In this document: one piece after another, positions 23,533-34,222 of the stretch | How positions within the stretch are numbered: the stretch's first letter is position 1 | Layout: each line of letters begins with the position of its first letter | NCBI RefSeq assembly: GCF_963583255.1 | Contig: NC_084816.1 | Span: 24,202,119-24,266,118 of the forward strand | Source: Pyrus communis | Taxonomy: Eukaryota; Streptophyta; Magnoliopsida; Rosales; Rosaceae | Length of the DNA: 64,000 nucleotides | Reading direction: 5' to 3' | The notes under the pieces: generated by a model | Told to the model about the DNA's origin: nothing | The model's database searches: none | What the model saw: only the letters and a program-made list of their open reading frames with translations | Position numbers and translations under genes: made by a program

Positions 23533-24541
23533 CAGGGAGCGGACTCGTATTGTACTACCACGTGATGGGTGGGTCCCCTTGACCATGTGCAATGATGTTG
23601 GGTCCTTTGGTGCCACGTGTAGGATGAGTCATCTTGGCTCCACATGGTTGCCGATGTGTGGATCTCCCACATGTGACCCACTAATTGGATCCCACGTGAG
23701 GAGGTGTGTTGAAAAATCCCACATCAGCAACATCATAATCTTGTTTTACAAGGAAGGCTATAACACAATATAATTCTTTCCTAATAAAGAACTCCTACAA
23801 TATCTCTAAGGATTCCTATCTACTCTTAATGACTCGTTTTAACATAATTACCTTGGCTACACATGCTTGTATTAAATTTGGTTGTACATTTGTGGTACTC
23901 AGTGCTCTCAGAGTGACAATGTTGGACTCATGATGGCGTGGGATTGAGTCGATCAGGTGGCAATGATAACCTCATCAATTCTTTTTCTTTTTTGTTTGCT
24001 GGATGATCGGTTGGTGATGAACAACATTTTAATATTGGGGCAATGTGCAAACTTACGGCACAGGTACACTCTTGCCGTAGTATTTCGTGTCAAAAACTCC
24101 ACGTTACAGAATAAAAACTTACGCATAGTTTTATTTTATTAATATAAAACGTTACGATAACAGTATATTTGTGAAAAAAAAATAATCGAGTAGGTTAGCT
24201 TCTTTTTCTTTGTGAACTGGCAGGTGGTCCAATCCACATGTTGCTTCAACACTGTTACAGAGTAAGCTGGCAGGGCAAAGCGAAGAAATTGGAGTGCCCT
24301 GCTCTGCTGGGTGCACTTATTGATTCCAGCCAAGTTCTTGCTTTAATTTGTTTTTCTTAGACAATGTATCAAATTATGAGTGACCAAGTGAAAGGAACAG
24401 TGAGATTCTTGCATACAACCGGTGAAATTCTTGCATGCATTTAGAAATATATCATCGATGAAAGCCAAAACTTTATCAAAATGCCACTTGTAGGTAAAAT
24501 GATAAAATAGAGATAAAATGAAGATGGAGTGAAAATTTTAT

Positions 24542-26176
24542 GGGTAAATCTTAATTTATTATTCTCAAGTTTCGTGGTTTTCAACATTTGGTAATCAAGT
24601 TTTTTTCGTCTCAGAGTCATATGTAAATTTTGGGACAGTCTTATACATCCGTTAGTCAAACTATTAAGTCTTCCGTTAACTGATGACGCGGCACCCGTTA
24701 ACTGATGACATGGCACCACATGGACAATGACTAGGCGCCACGTGTCAATATAAGGACCACGTGAAAATTTAAAAAATTAAAAAAAATTTAAAAATTAAAA
24801 AAAAAAAAAAATTTCTGGGCGTTCAACCCCTCACTCCTTCTCCTTCCCAACCCCCACCACACATCCATCATCACACCCTCCACCCCAGCGCTCTTCAGTG
24901 CCTGCAGACTTGAGTTCATCGCCTTCTTCCGATTCACCGAGTTGTGCATCGTTATGCTGTCCAACGGCATCATCACGTAAACCGGCACTCCCGTCCCCTT
25001 ATCGTGCATACCCCTCACCTAGTGCTCCAGCACCGACGATTCTACCTTCGTCGCGAACGCCTTGCCCCCCATGGACAGATCCGGCCAGCTAGACTCGAGA
25101 ACTAGCGATCTACACGGACTCAACGGCGGCGACAGCCCGTCAAACACTTCCGGCTTCTGAATTTTGCAAGTCAAACCCGCCGCCGGAGACTTCCACATTG
25201 GCGGCACACTGACCGATTCTACGGATGATGAGCTAGCTTCAATTGTCCTAATCGGAGTCTCGGAGAGCGCGCTGATCTGGTGCGTCATGCTCAACGCCAT
25301 TTTCTTTGTAGCCAAATAGAAATTAAGCCCAAAGGTGAGAAAAAAATAAAATTGAATTCAAAAGTTCAAATTTTTTACAAGGAGTTTATGAATTTTTCGC
25401 CGCTGCCTTTTCCTTTTAGAGATTCAGATTCTCTTTCCAGTCAATGAGCTTTTCTGAATTTTGAAATTTCAGATCATTGTTTTTGGGATTTGAAAATTTT
25501 GTGTGGGAGAAAGAGATTCAGATTCTCTGGTTTGCGACGGAGCTTTCTGGGTTTCTTGATAGCAGTAAATGGGCTTCCCAACAATAATTCTTTGTGGATT
25601 GCAGAGGAGAGAATGGAGGGAGAATGAGGGGAATGGGTGGGTGTGCGGGTGTACGGAGGAGGCTGTGCAGAGGAGAGAAGGGAGGGAGAGGGTCAGGGGT
25701 TGAGGTAGGGTGCCCAAAAACCTTTTTTTTTTTTTCTTTTTTTTTTTTTAATATAAATTGAGTGGGTCGGGAGTTGAGGGAGGGGGAGGGTTGGCTTTGC
25801 ACATATGGGTGGAGGCCGAGAAAGGAGGGAGAATGGAGGGAGGGTCAGGGTTGAGGAAGAACAACCTCTCTTTTTTTTTTTTTTTTTTTTTTGAGTTTTA
25901 ACGAAAAGTCTACGGTGCTGTTAACTTTAACGAAAAACCACATTTTTATACTAAACAGTCAATTCTAGTACTATTCATTTTACCCTTTATTTTGTCTTTA
26001 TCATTAAAACTCAAAGTTTTCAAGCCTTTTTCATTCGTTTTTTTTTTTTTTCCTTTTTTTTTTTTTTTGTAATTTTGTAAAATTTATACTTTAGGTATGA
26101 CTCTAAGACGAAAAAAACTTGATGTACTAAATGTTGAAAATAACGAAACATAAAGGTAATAAACTGATATTTATCT
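24542..26176. mobile_element. MULE-like element carrying host exon (Pack-MULE type)
   Basis: A 1635-bp insertion flanked by the exact 9-bp repeat AAATTTTAT (24533-24541 and 26177-26185), the Mutator signature. Copy 1 of the duplication keeps the uninterrupted site with one AAATTTTAT (about 16314-16322). The ends are long diverged inverted repeats: left GGGTAAATCTTAATTTATTA, right (reverse complement) AGATAAATATCAGTTTATTA. Inside both are 'ttttcaacattt' and 'agtttttttcgtct'. It encodes no transposase, so it is non-autonomous. The interior carries a beta-amylase exon fragment and pyrimidine/purine-rich arms (cctcactccttctccttcccaa and its inverse). Confidence 0.85.
24850..25300 (-). pseudogene. 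Captured beta-amylase (BAM) first-exon fragment
   Basis: The minus strand from ATG 25300 reads MALSMTHQISALSETPIRT, a Ser-rich plastid transit-like leader. It continues in one frame to the family 14 glycosidase motifs [30 protein letters not shown], where homology ends at about 24850. One in-frame TAG (25019-25021) interrupts the frame, in the linker before VRGMHDKG. Catalytic Glu residues and most of the barrel are absent. It lies wholly inside the MULE-like element, so it is most simply a transduplicated exon of a BAM1/BAM3-type plastid gene. It is more GC-rich than its surroundings, as a coding exon would be. Confidence 0.88.
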
Positions 26177-26301
26177 AAATTTTATATATAATGAAGGTAA
26201 CATAAACTATTTATCAAAATTAAAGCCAAACTTCATTAAGCTCGTGAGTCACAACGTTTTCTTTTATTACAAGTTTTATTACTATTCTTACTCAATTACA
26301 A

Positions 26302-26325
26302 AATATATATATATATATATATATA
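26302..26325. repeat. (TA)n microsatellite in copy 2
   Basis: TA run corresponding to the shorter A-rich/TA stretch at about 16438-16468 of copy 1. Lengths differ between the copies. Confidence 0.75.
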
Positions 26326-26808
26326 TTTACTCGAAAAATTATAATTTTGCAGAATTCTGAAGCTGCACACTGTCACGCTGCAGTCTACAGAGCTGCCTCA
26401 TCAAATCAAATTTCATCATTTGGTAATAAGCTATTGCGTTGGGACTCATTCATTTTTTTAATCTACTTTTCGAAATTTGTGAACCATGTAATTCAAAGAA
26501 ATATATTTTAAATCAGATGGGAAAAAAAAAAAATTAAAAAAAAAAAAAACAAAGTAAGGACAGCATTGGCAAAAGGTTGTCTGAGTCCGTCTGTGGTGGT
26601 GAGTAGAAGTGTGTGGGCGTAATTATTTACAGTAAAAAAGAATATAAACAAAATCTAAGTACGCTTATATTGGATTCGACATTCTATCCGGATCTTCAAG
26701 TTTCATGCCAGCGGACTAAAAAATTTTGGCCGTTTAAGGAGGGAAGAAAGAGATGTGGGCCCGTGATTTGTGTGAGGTAGGGTAGCGGGACAGACAAATG
26801 GGGTCGTG

Positions 26809-28065
26809 ATTTGTGTGAGGTAGGGTAGTGAGACATGAAAATTGTATGAGGAAGAAATTGATTTTGAGTAGATGAGTGAACAAATGAATGAATATTTATA
26901 GAGTTTGGAGTAATTATTAAAGTGGATCAGTTTTAAAAACTTTGTTTTCTATTTTAATCGTTTAATTTAAATTTCGACCGTTGAATTTCTTTTTACCTTT
27001 GGATTTGACAAATAAATATGTACTGTTAGATCAATTTTAAAAGATTGCGCAAAACAAAGGAGTTTGACGTGGACCATAGATAACCAATGGTCCAAAAATC
27101 AAAAGACCTGAATGTAAACCCAAGGCTACCATTGGACAGCTGGGTCCCTATCACATGAGGCCCAACTGTCAGTCAGACAGTTACTCAATTTTATATTCAA
27201 AAACTTCAAAAAAAAATAGAACCCACTCAAGATTTGGGGTCAGCCAAATTTGAACCCAAATTTTGGTTTTGATTTGTGTCCAAACCCAAATATTATAAGT
27301 TTGGAATCCAAATTTTTTGGGTGTAGGACTTAGCTTTGGGTCACATGTTTTTCGATTGGGGTGTGTTATCCACACACACCTTTTTACTTCTCACACACCC
27401 TTTATTAATTTATGTCCGTTGATCTTCTTCAATTCTTTCGATCCGACGGCTGAAAATTAAAAGGGTGTGTAGATATCACACCCCTTTCGATTTACACCCA
27501 AATATTTGTGTTTGGCTCCAAATTGAGTTGGTCGAACTCATCAAGTTCCGAAGAAAAACCCAAGGTAGGCCTTAATCTTTCGCCATTCATCAAAAATTCG
27601 AGTCCAAACGATTGATCATATGTGCAAAAGTGCCTTCTACACCTATCATCTCACAAAAGGGAGCAATGGACACACCTTCCAAGTTGTAGTAAGAACTTCG
27701 GTCAACCAACGGCACTAAAAATTGAAAATTTGGAAAAAGCAAAACTACGTGACAAAATTCTCACCTCAGCAAACCAAATTATGAAATAAGATCCACTACA
27801 CATCTCTGTGTTCGAAGCCCGTAAACTGAGAGATTTGAACCATTCAAGAGAGAGAATAAGATGCAAGCGGTTCAAGTTATTAGGTTTTTGTGAAGTGGGT
27901 CATTAAAATATAGGGATTATAAATTAAAATTGAATGGTTAGAATCTCTTAATCCACGAACATCGGACACAAAGATCACGAATGGATCTCAATCCCCAAAT
28001 TATAGTTGTTGGTTGGTTCTTGCTACTTTTGGTTCCCATGCCACGTGGGATTTGGTTATAGTTAA
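26809..28065. other. Intergenic, repeats only
   Basis: No gene is recognised. It contains a short direct repeat (gggtcgtgatttgtgtgaggtagg) at the duplication edge and a family A MITE-like foldback at 27361-27486 (gtgttatccacacacacc ... gtgtgtagatatcacaccc). Confidence 0.5.
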
Positions 28066-28067
28066 TT

Positions 28068-29053
28068 GAGTTAATCTCAATTTACTGCCTGAAGTTTCTT
28101 GATTTTCAACCTTTAATACATGAAGTTTTTTTAGTCCAAGTCTGGTACCTAAAATCATAATTCTGGAACACTTTTATACATCCGTTAAGTTTTCCGTTAA
28201 AACCTCTTTTAACTGATGAAGTGGCACCTACGTAGACAATGATTGTGCGTCACGTGTCAATATGGGCCGAGGTGGATATTAAAATTTTAAAATTAAAAAA
28301 AAAAAAAAAAAAAAAAAATCTTTTCTAGGCATCCTACCTCACCCTTCCCGACCCCCTCCCTCATTCTCCCTCCCTTCTCTTCCTTGCACCCACCTCCCCG
28401 CACACCCACCCATCTACCTCGCTCCCTCCCTTCTCTCCTCTGCACCCACCCAACCTTTATACGGTACCCACCCGCACCCTCTTCACCCAATTCCTCCCAT
28501 CAGATCGTCGCCATATTCGGAACCCCCAAACCCATAGCCATCACCATGGCCTCCAACATTAAGACCGTTCAGCGATCGAGACTGTAATTTGCTATCTCCG
28601 AAACGCCGATCCGCTACTGGTTCCGTTGATCCACCGCCACCCGTGGCCAACCTTCGATAATGTCAACCCATCTGTGCGACGGCGAGGCATGCGTCATGCC
28701 CAGATAGGTGGAAGAGGAGCGGGGTAGATGGGTAGGTGCAGAGGAGAGAATGGAGGGAGAATGAGAGGAGAGGGTCCAAGGGGTGTAGGATGCCCAGAAA
28801 AGAAAGAAAAACAACTTTAATTTTTAAAATTTTTAAAATTTTTTAATATCCACATGGGCTCTGACACGTGATATTCAATCATTGTCCACGTGGGTGCCAC
28901 GTCATCAGTTAATGAAGATCTGACGAAAAACTTAACGGATGTATAAAAATATCCCAAAATTATGACTTTAGGTATCATACTGAGACGAAAAAAAGTTCAA
29001 CTACAAAATGTTGAAAACCAATCAACTTTGGGTAGTCAACTGAGATTTTAATT
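28068..29053. mobile_element. Second MULE-like element with related ends
   Basis: About 1 kb with long inverted ends related to those of 24542-26176. Left includes ttgattttcaacctttaata and agtttttttagtcc; right (inverse) includes ttggttttcaacatttt and actttttttcgtctc. Both have subterminal ccgttaag and cacgtgtcaata blocks. The interior has the same C-rich arms (cctcacccttcccgaccccc). The GC-rich core (about 28500-28720) contains a possible captured coding piece that I cannot identify. No clean target duplication was found, so the limits are approximate (20-30 bp). Confidence 0.6.
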
Positions 29054-29159
29054 TATATCACTGTTATCACCACATTTTAATTCTACTAAAATTGGAAACA
29101 AAAGCGGCCCAAAGAAGGCCGAACGACAAGGCTGGTCAAAATGTGTTTTTTTTTTAAGG

Positions 29160-29390
29160 AAAATGATCCTCACCGGATGCTTTTCTTGGGGATCCGGGGG
29201 ATCTCGTAATCATGATCGTTCATCGTACATCGTGCGATCAATTTTCGTTAGGTACTATTTATATTTAATTTAAAATTTAAAATTTAAAATGATTTCTGAC
29301 CCGCACGATGTACGATAAACAGACATGATTACGGGATCCCCCGAATCCTCAGGAAAAGGATCCTCACCGGATCCTTTTCGTTTTTTTAAT
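29160..29390. mobile_element. Foldback MITE, GGATCC-rich
   Basis: Two arms pair over about 70 bp: gggggatctcgtaatcatga with tcatgattacgggatccccc, and catcgtacatcgtgcg with cgcacgatgtacgat. A short AT centre separates them (aatttaaaatttaaaatttaa). Edges are tgatcctcaccggat and aggatcctcaccggat. No coding potential is present. Confidence 0.65.
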
Positions 29391-29699
29391 ACACCGACAT
29401 ATATTAAAAAGAATATTTAAAGAGAGATTGAACCAAGTCGAAGCTAGGGGGCTAAGCCCTTATGCCTATATTATATTACTTGAAGAAAAACATACAACAG
29501 GGGGATATAATACTTAAACCTGTTGATCAAAAGCAAAATCATATACAACCCCTCCGACTAGTCAACATGGCCATCACATATTGAATCCAAAAAATTGATG
29601 CCTCATTCACTGCATGAAAATAACAAGATTACTACTACTAAAATCTCATAACATTGAGTAAAAAGAATCATCTGAAAAGAACATATGCATTAATTCTAT

Positions 29700-30160
29700 T
29701 AGAGAAGCCAATCAAGCGGTATACTTTGAAGAAGATAAGGAATACCTGATCAACATATATGTTTACCATTCCAAGTGCAGATTTAGAGTGATATGCTCCA
29801 AGTATGATATTGGACAGAAAAGAGCGGCAGATCCAACCAGTTCTGCTATATCCGGCTGGGTGAGAGCAGCCAAAAGCCATGATTGTTCCTTAATAAGTAA
29901 TAACATGCAAGGGAAGGAGATGTGAAGTAGATGAAGAGGTGTAAAACCTGTGAATGTCCAACAACAAAGACCTTTGAGCTTGTTGTCGGATACATGCAGC
30001 GCTTCATTTCTGTCTCTTCTGATAAAGATGTATGTCCATGACTCTATCGTGTTCCACGCACATTCCCTGCGCATACATCAAAACCTTCATCTGCAAGGAC
30101 AAATCCCAGGGATTCTTCTCGAGAATTTAAGAACCATGCATCACCTGGTTAAGATCAAGA
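29700..30160 (-). pseudogene. Acid lipase pseudogene, 3' portion
   Basis: The minus strand holds consecutive pieces of a plant lysosomal-acid-lipase-like triacylglycerol lipase (alpha/beta hydrolase). First is DAWFLNSREESLGFVLAD (about 30080-30145), then GFDVCAGNVRGTR, an in-frame stop where Trp is expected, SHGHTSLSE, and after a deletion SKVFVVGHSQ (the GHSxG nucleophile elbow, ending at a splice edge near 29948). The next exon (about 29765-29890) has LTQPDIAELVGSAALFCPIS and YLEHIT, then shifts frame into ALGMVNIYVDQ. With a stop, a deletion and a frameshift it is non-functional. The 5' exons lie at 35740-36090, beyond a copia insertion. Confidence 0.85.
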
Positions 30161-30332
30161 AAAGCCAGTAACCAAGTTCAATTGAGTTTGAAGCACATTA
30201 GAGCCTAATTTAAAATGTATCCTATGGATGTTCATCGCTTTACTCAATAGTTAGTTTCAAGAAAAGAAATTTCAAAAAAATCTGAAAACTTAAGATCATG
30301 GAGCACCATATAGTGAGCTATACATTCAAATT

Positions 30333-30766
30333 TGTTAGTGTTTGAGCTACTTTTGAGCTAAATTTCTCTATGTATTTGTAATCAATTCAACAAGTAATTG
30401 AAAATGAATTTTTAAGATTGAATATCAGAGATGAACTTTAGAGAGAGAGAGAATGAGTACATTGCTCCTCGAATCTACGTTGGATTCAATCCACAAAAGT
30501 CGGATACACAGTGGGTTTATAGCCATTGCAAAACCACACAAGCAACGTTACTATGATCACGTGCAGCTCACATTTTTTCATTTAACTACTATCAAACTAG
30601 ACACGTGGCACGATACACACCATTGAGATGTTATAATCTTGTCCGTTCATTACAAGTATTTAAATTCAACTATTCTAACACTTAGAACATTTCAACCTTC
30701 TTATTCTTCTTCATTTCTTCAGCAACAATGCATCTGTGATCCAGCTTTCATGCTTATCAACCAACA
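30333..30766 (-). repeat. 3' LTR of copia element
   Basis: 434 bp, starting tgttagtgtttgagctactt and ending tcaaccaaca on the given strand. It is near-identical to 35096-35520 with scattered substitutions and small indels. Confidence 0.93.
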
Positions 30767-31208
30767 CTCCCTTCTAAGCTAGAAGCTGGTTTAACTCCAA
30801 GCTTTTCTTTGAGTGAGCAAAATCGATCATTTGGCAGAGCCTTGGTGAAAATATTAGCAAGTTGATCTTCTGATTTACAATAGATTAGATTGATAATGTT
30901 TGACTACAAGGCTTCTCGAATGTAATGATATCTTCTTCCAATGTGTTTAGTTCTTTGATGACACAGGATTTCTTGTCATATCAATGGCAAAAGTATTATC
31001 ATAGTGGAGATGAGTAGCTTATGTTTGTTCTTCCCCAAAATCTGAAATTACAAACCTCAACCAAACAGCTTATGTGGTTGCTTTAGTAGCATCCATGCAC
31101 TCAGCTTCAGCTATTGACAAGGCAACACTATGTTGTTTAACTAAGGCCTAAGAGAAAACCCTACTTCCAAATGATAATGCATAACCAAATGTGCTTTTCA
31201 TATCAGTT

Positions 31209-31560
31209 TCATCCCCCACTCCAATCACTGTCACAATAACCTATGAGAATTGATTCTTTGCCTTTCTCATATTCAATCCCATAGTCTAATGTGCCTTGTA
31301 TATATATGAGAACCCTTTTTGCTGTTCCCAAATGCTTCTTTGATGGTCCATGCATGAATCTAGCAAGTAGGCTAGCTGCAAACATAATGGCTGGCTTAGT
31401 TGCAGTCAAGTACAAAAGGCTCACAACCAATTGCCTATATACATTCTCATATGTTTTCTCATATTCATCATCTTTCTTGAGCTTGTCACTCATAACCAAT
31501 GGAGTCCTAATAGGCTTGCAGTCCTTCAATCCAAATTTTCGTAGCAAACTAATTGCATAT
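31209..31560 (-). pseudogene. Copia RNase H region
   Basis: The open frame has FGLKDCKPIRTPL, LLYLTATKPAIMFAASLLARF (split), KRVLIYIQGTLDYGIEY and CDSDWSGG, the copia RT/RNase H junction and the first RNase H aspartates. It stops soon after SDW, so the rest of RNase H is lost or shifted. Confidence 0.85.
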
Positions 31561-32479
31561 TTTTTCTGATTAATGAAGATCCCAAATTCATATTGTAGTA
31601 TTCACATGCCAAGAAAACGATATAACAGTCCTAAATCTAATATTTCATATTTGTTCATTATGTCAAATTTGAACTCTTCTAATAACTTTGTGCTACTGCC
31701 AGTGTAGATAATATTATCTACATAAATAGAGACAATAATGCTTTCACTTTCTCCCCTTGACTTAATGTACAAGGTTGCCTCACTTGGACTTTTGGTGAAT
31801 CCATAGTTGTGTAAATGAGTATCAATTTCTTCATACTATGTCTTTGGGGCTTGTTTTAACCCATACAATGCATTCTTCAACTTGTAAACCTTGTCTTCTG
31901 CACCTTGCATAATAAATCCCTTTGGTTGATCAATGTAAACTTCATCTTGCAATACACCATTAAGGAAAGCTAATTTCACATCAAGTTGAAATAGCTTCCA
32001 GTTTTTTGAGCTGTTAATGCAATGAGTGTCCTGATTGTATCTAATCTTGCAACAAGAGCAAAAGTTTCATTGAAATCAATACCATGCTTCTATGTATATC
32101 CCTTGGCAACAAGTCTTGCCTTGTGCTTCTAAATTGTTCCATCCAAATTCAATTTAGTCTTGTATATTCACTTCACTCCAACAATAGGTTTGCATGATGG
32201 TCTATCAACCAATTCCCGGGTCTTGTTCTTCTCAATCATATCAATTTATGCATTCATGGCCTTCTTCCAAGCTATATCAGTGATTGCATCAGTGAAGCAT
32301 TCTGGTTCAATCATGCTAACATTGCATCTAGCATATATTTCACTTAGTGACTTTTCTTTAACTGGTGTGGTTTTAGCCGGACTGGACTCACCACTCTCAG
32401 TTTAAGTATTAGTGACCCTTTGAGTTACACAATCACTCCCTTCTAGTTGAATTTCTTCTCTCAGTGGTAATAGATCAAT

Positions 32480-33463
32480 CTAAGGTAAATTCAAATTAGC
32501 ATGAAATAATAGTTTCTCACCACTTTCTGCATTCCAACTCCTAATACCCTTCTCATCAAATACAACACTTCTTGACAGAAATATCTTTTTGGTACTCAAG
32601 TTGTAAATCATGTATCCCATCTCCATATTTCCATACCTAACAAAGATACCTTTCATAGAGGATTCATCAAGTTTCTGTCTTAATTGTCCAGGTATGTGAC
32701 CATAACAGATACATCCAAACACTTTTAAGTGTTGAATACCAGGTTTTCTTCCACTGAAAGCTTCAAATGGAGTTTTGTGTTCCACAACCTTTGTTGGACA
32801 TCTGTTGAGTAAATACATTGCTGTGTTAATAGCTTCTCCCCAGAACTCATAGGGTAAATGCTTGTCATGAAGCACACTCTTAGCCATTTCAACAATGGTT
32901 CTGTTCTTCCTCTCAGCAACACCATTTTGTTGTGGGGAATATGCCACAATCAACTGTCTCTCAAGCCCTAAATCTTCACAGAATTGAATAAACTCATGAG
33001 AGTTGTACTCTCCACCTATGTCGCTTCTTAATTTTAGAATTTTGTAGCCACTCTGCAATTCAACAATGGCTTTGAATTTATTGAACACTTTGAAAACTTC
33101 TGATTTGTGATTTAGGAGATAAACCCAGCACATTCTGGTGGCATCACCAATGAATGTCAAGAAATATATGTTCCCTCCAAATGTTGTGACTTACATTGAT
33201 CCACACACATCTAAGTGAACAAGTTCCAGAGGCTTGCTTGCTCTCCAAGTCAACTCATTACTGAATGCATTTCTGTGTTGTTTTTCAGCAATACACCTTT
33301 CACATACACCAGTTGATTTATTGAGCTTAGGTAGACCCAGCACCATTTCCTTATCAGACAATAATTGCAAGTTGTTAAAATTCAAATGCCCCAGCATTAT
33401 GTGCCATTCCCAAGCATCACCCTCAATACTAGCTTTTAGTGCAGAACCATTCATATCCTCCAT
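32480..33463 (-). pseudogene. Copia integrase region
   Basis: Two adjacent frames. The upstream one has the GAG pre-integrase/zinc motif (WHIMLGHLNFNNLQLLSD, GVCERCIAEKQHR) and the start of the catalytic core (LELVHLDVCGSM). The downstream one has the core continuation LRSDIGGEYNSHEF, AYSPQQNGVAERKNR and the copia-type tail HLKVFGCICYGHIP. The DDE catalytic acids are visible but split by a frame break at about 33165-33190. It is non-functional as it stands. Confidence 0.9.
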
Positions 33464-33475
33464 AAGTAGTGGAAA

Positions 33476-33960
33476 TCACCTAGTGCCAGTCATCTGTACA
33501 ATAACAACATGACTCTCCAAGCTTCTATCTTTAAATATTACAACCTGGTCATCTCTAAATAATAAGAAATAACCATGCTGCATCATTTGCCCCACACTTA
33601 GGAGATTTTCATCAAGTCCTGACACTAACATTACTTTTTTAATGTGTCTGATACCTCTTTTGGTTTCAATCACCAAGGTTCTTTTTGCACTAGCTTAAAC
33701 AATCTGTCCATTCCCCATTTTGATTCTTGTTGAAACATTTCTGTTCAAATTAATCAACATAGACTCATGTGAAGTCATGTGATTGCTGCATCCACTATCA
33801 ATATACCAAACATGCTCACTTTTGACAATTGCAGCATAATTACAAGCAAAGAACATAGAGGTTTCCTCCTCCATTTGTTGTGCCACTTGAACCTGTTGAA
33901 CTGGTTTACTTCTGCAATCTCTAGCAAAGTGATTAAATCAGCCACAATTGTGACACTTTG
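33476..33960 (-). pseudogene. Copia protease region
   Basis: Contains HVWYIDSGCSNHMTSHES, where the catalytic DSG triplet of copia aspartic protease is intact, followed by MGNGQIV. In-frame stops break the region just after this, at about 33695, and near the zinc-knuckle join at about 33940. Confidence 0.85.
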
Positions 33961-34037
33961 GCTTTCCCTTAAACATGCATTCACCATAGTGTACATTCCC
34001 ACAGATTTTACATGCCTCTCTTGTGTTCTCCTTGTTA

Positions 34038-34222
34038 GTACTGGTTTGGTACTGAGGTGCTTTTATAAAAAAATGGGTATCAAAAAAAGTTGAGCTCAAA
34101 AAGGTGTTTGGTAAACACTTAAAAACAGCTTATTTTCATAGTTTTTGGTGAAAAAAAGCTGAAAACGTGAAGCAACAAAAATGAGATTATTCTCACAACA
34201 CAGCAAAAACAGTTACCAACCC
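34038..34222. mobile_element. Tourist-like MITE nested in copia gag
   Basis: 185-bp insertion flanked by TTA (34035-34037, 34223-34225). It begins GTACTGGTTTGGTACTGAGG and ends CAGTTACCAACCC. It interrupts gag between the PWFKG-type end and the zinc knuckle (CKICGNVHYGEC...). It is the smaller member of the family seen at 19990 and 41912. It inserted after the retrotransposon. Confidence 0.88.

Larger units (their letters stand above)
18876..26808 (+). repeat. Segmental duplication, copy 2
   Basis: Direct-orientation partner of 9519-17015. It is longer because it holds a Tourist-like MITE (19990-20339) and a 1.64-kb MULE-like element (24542-26176), neither in copy 1. Homology resumes across the latter: aaattttatatataatgaagg at about 26177 equals about 16314 of copy 1. 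It ends near gacagacaaatggggtcgtg (26808). Confidence 0.9.

Noticed and set aside
24898..25092. Plus-strand Ser/Pro-rich open frame
   Set aside because: Antisense of the captured beta-amylase exon. The minus-strand frame has the real family motifs.
25469..25802. Pro/Leu/Ser-rich minus-strand frames
   Set aside because: Translation of C-rich low-complexity arms of the MULE-like element. The same composition occurs at 28293-28490.
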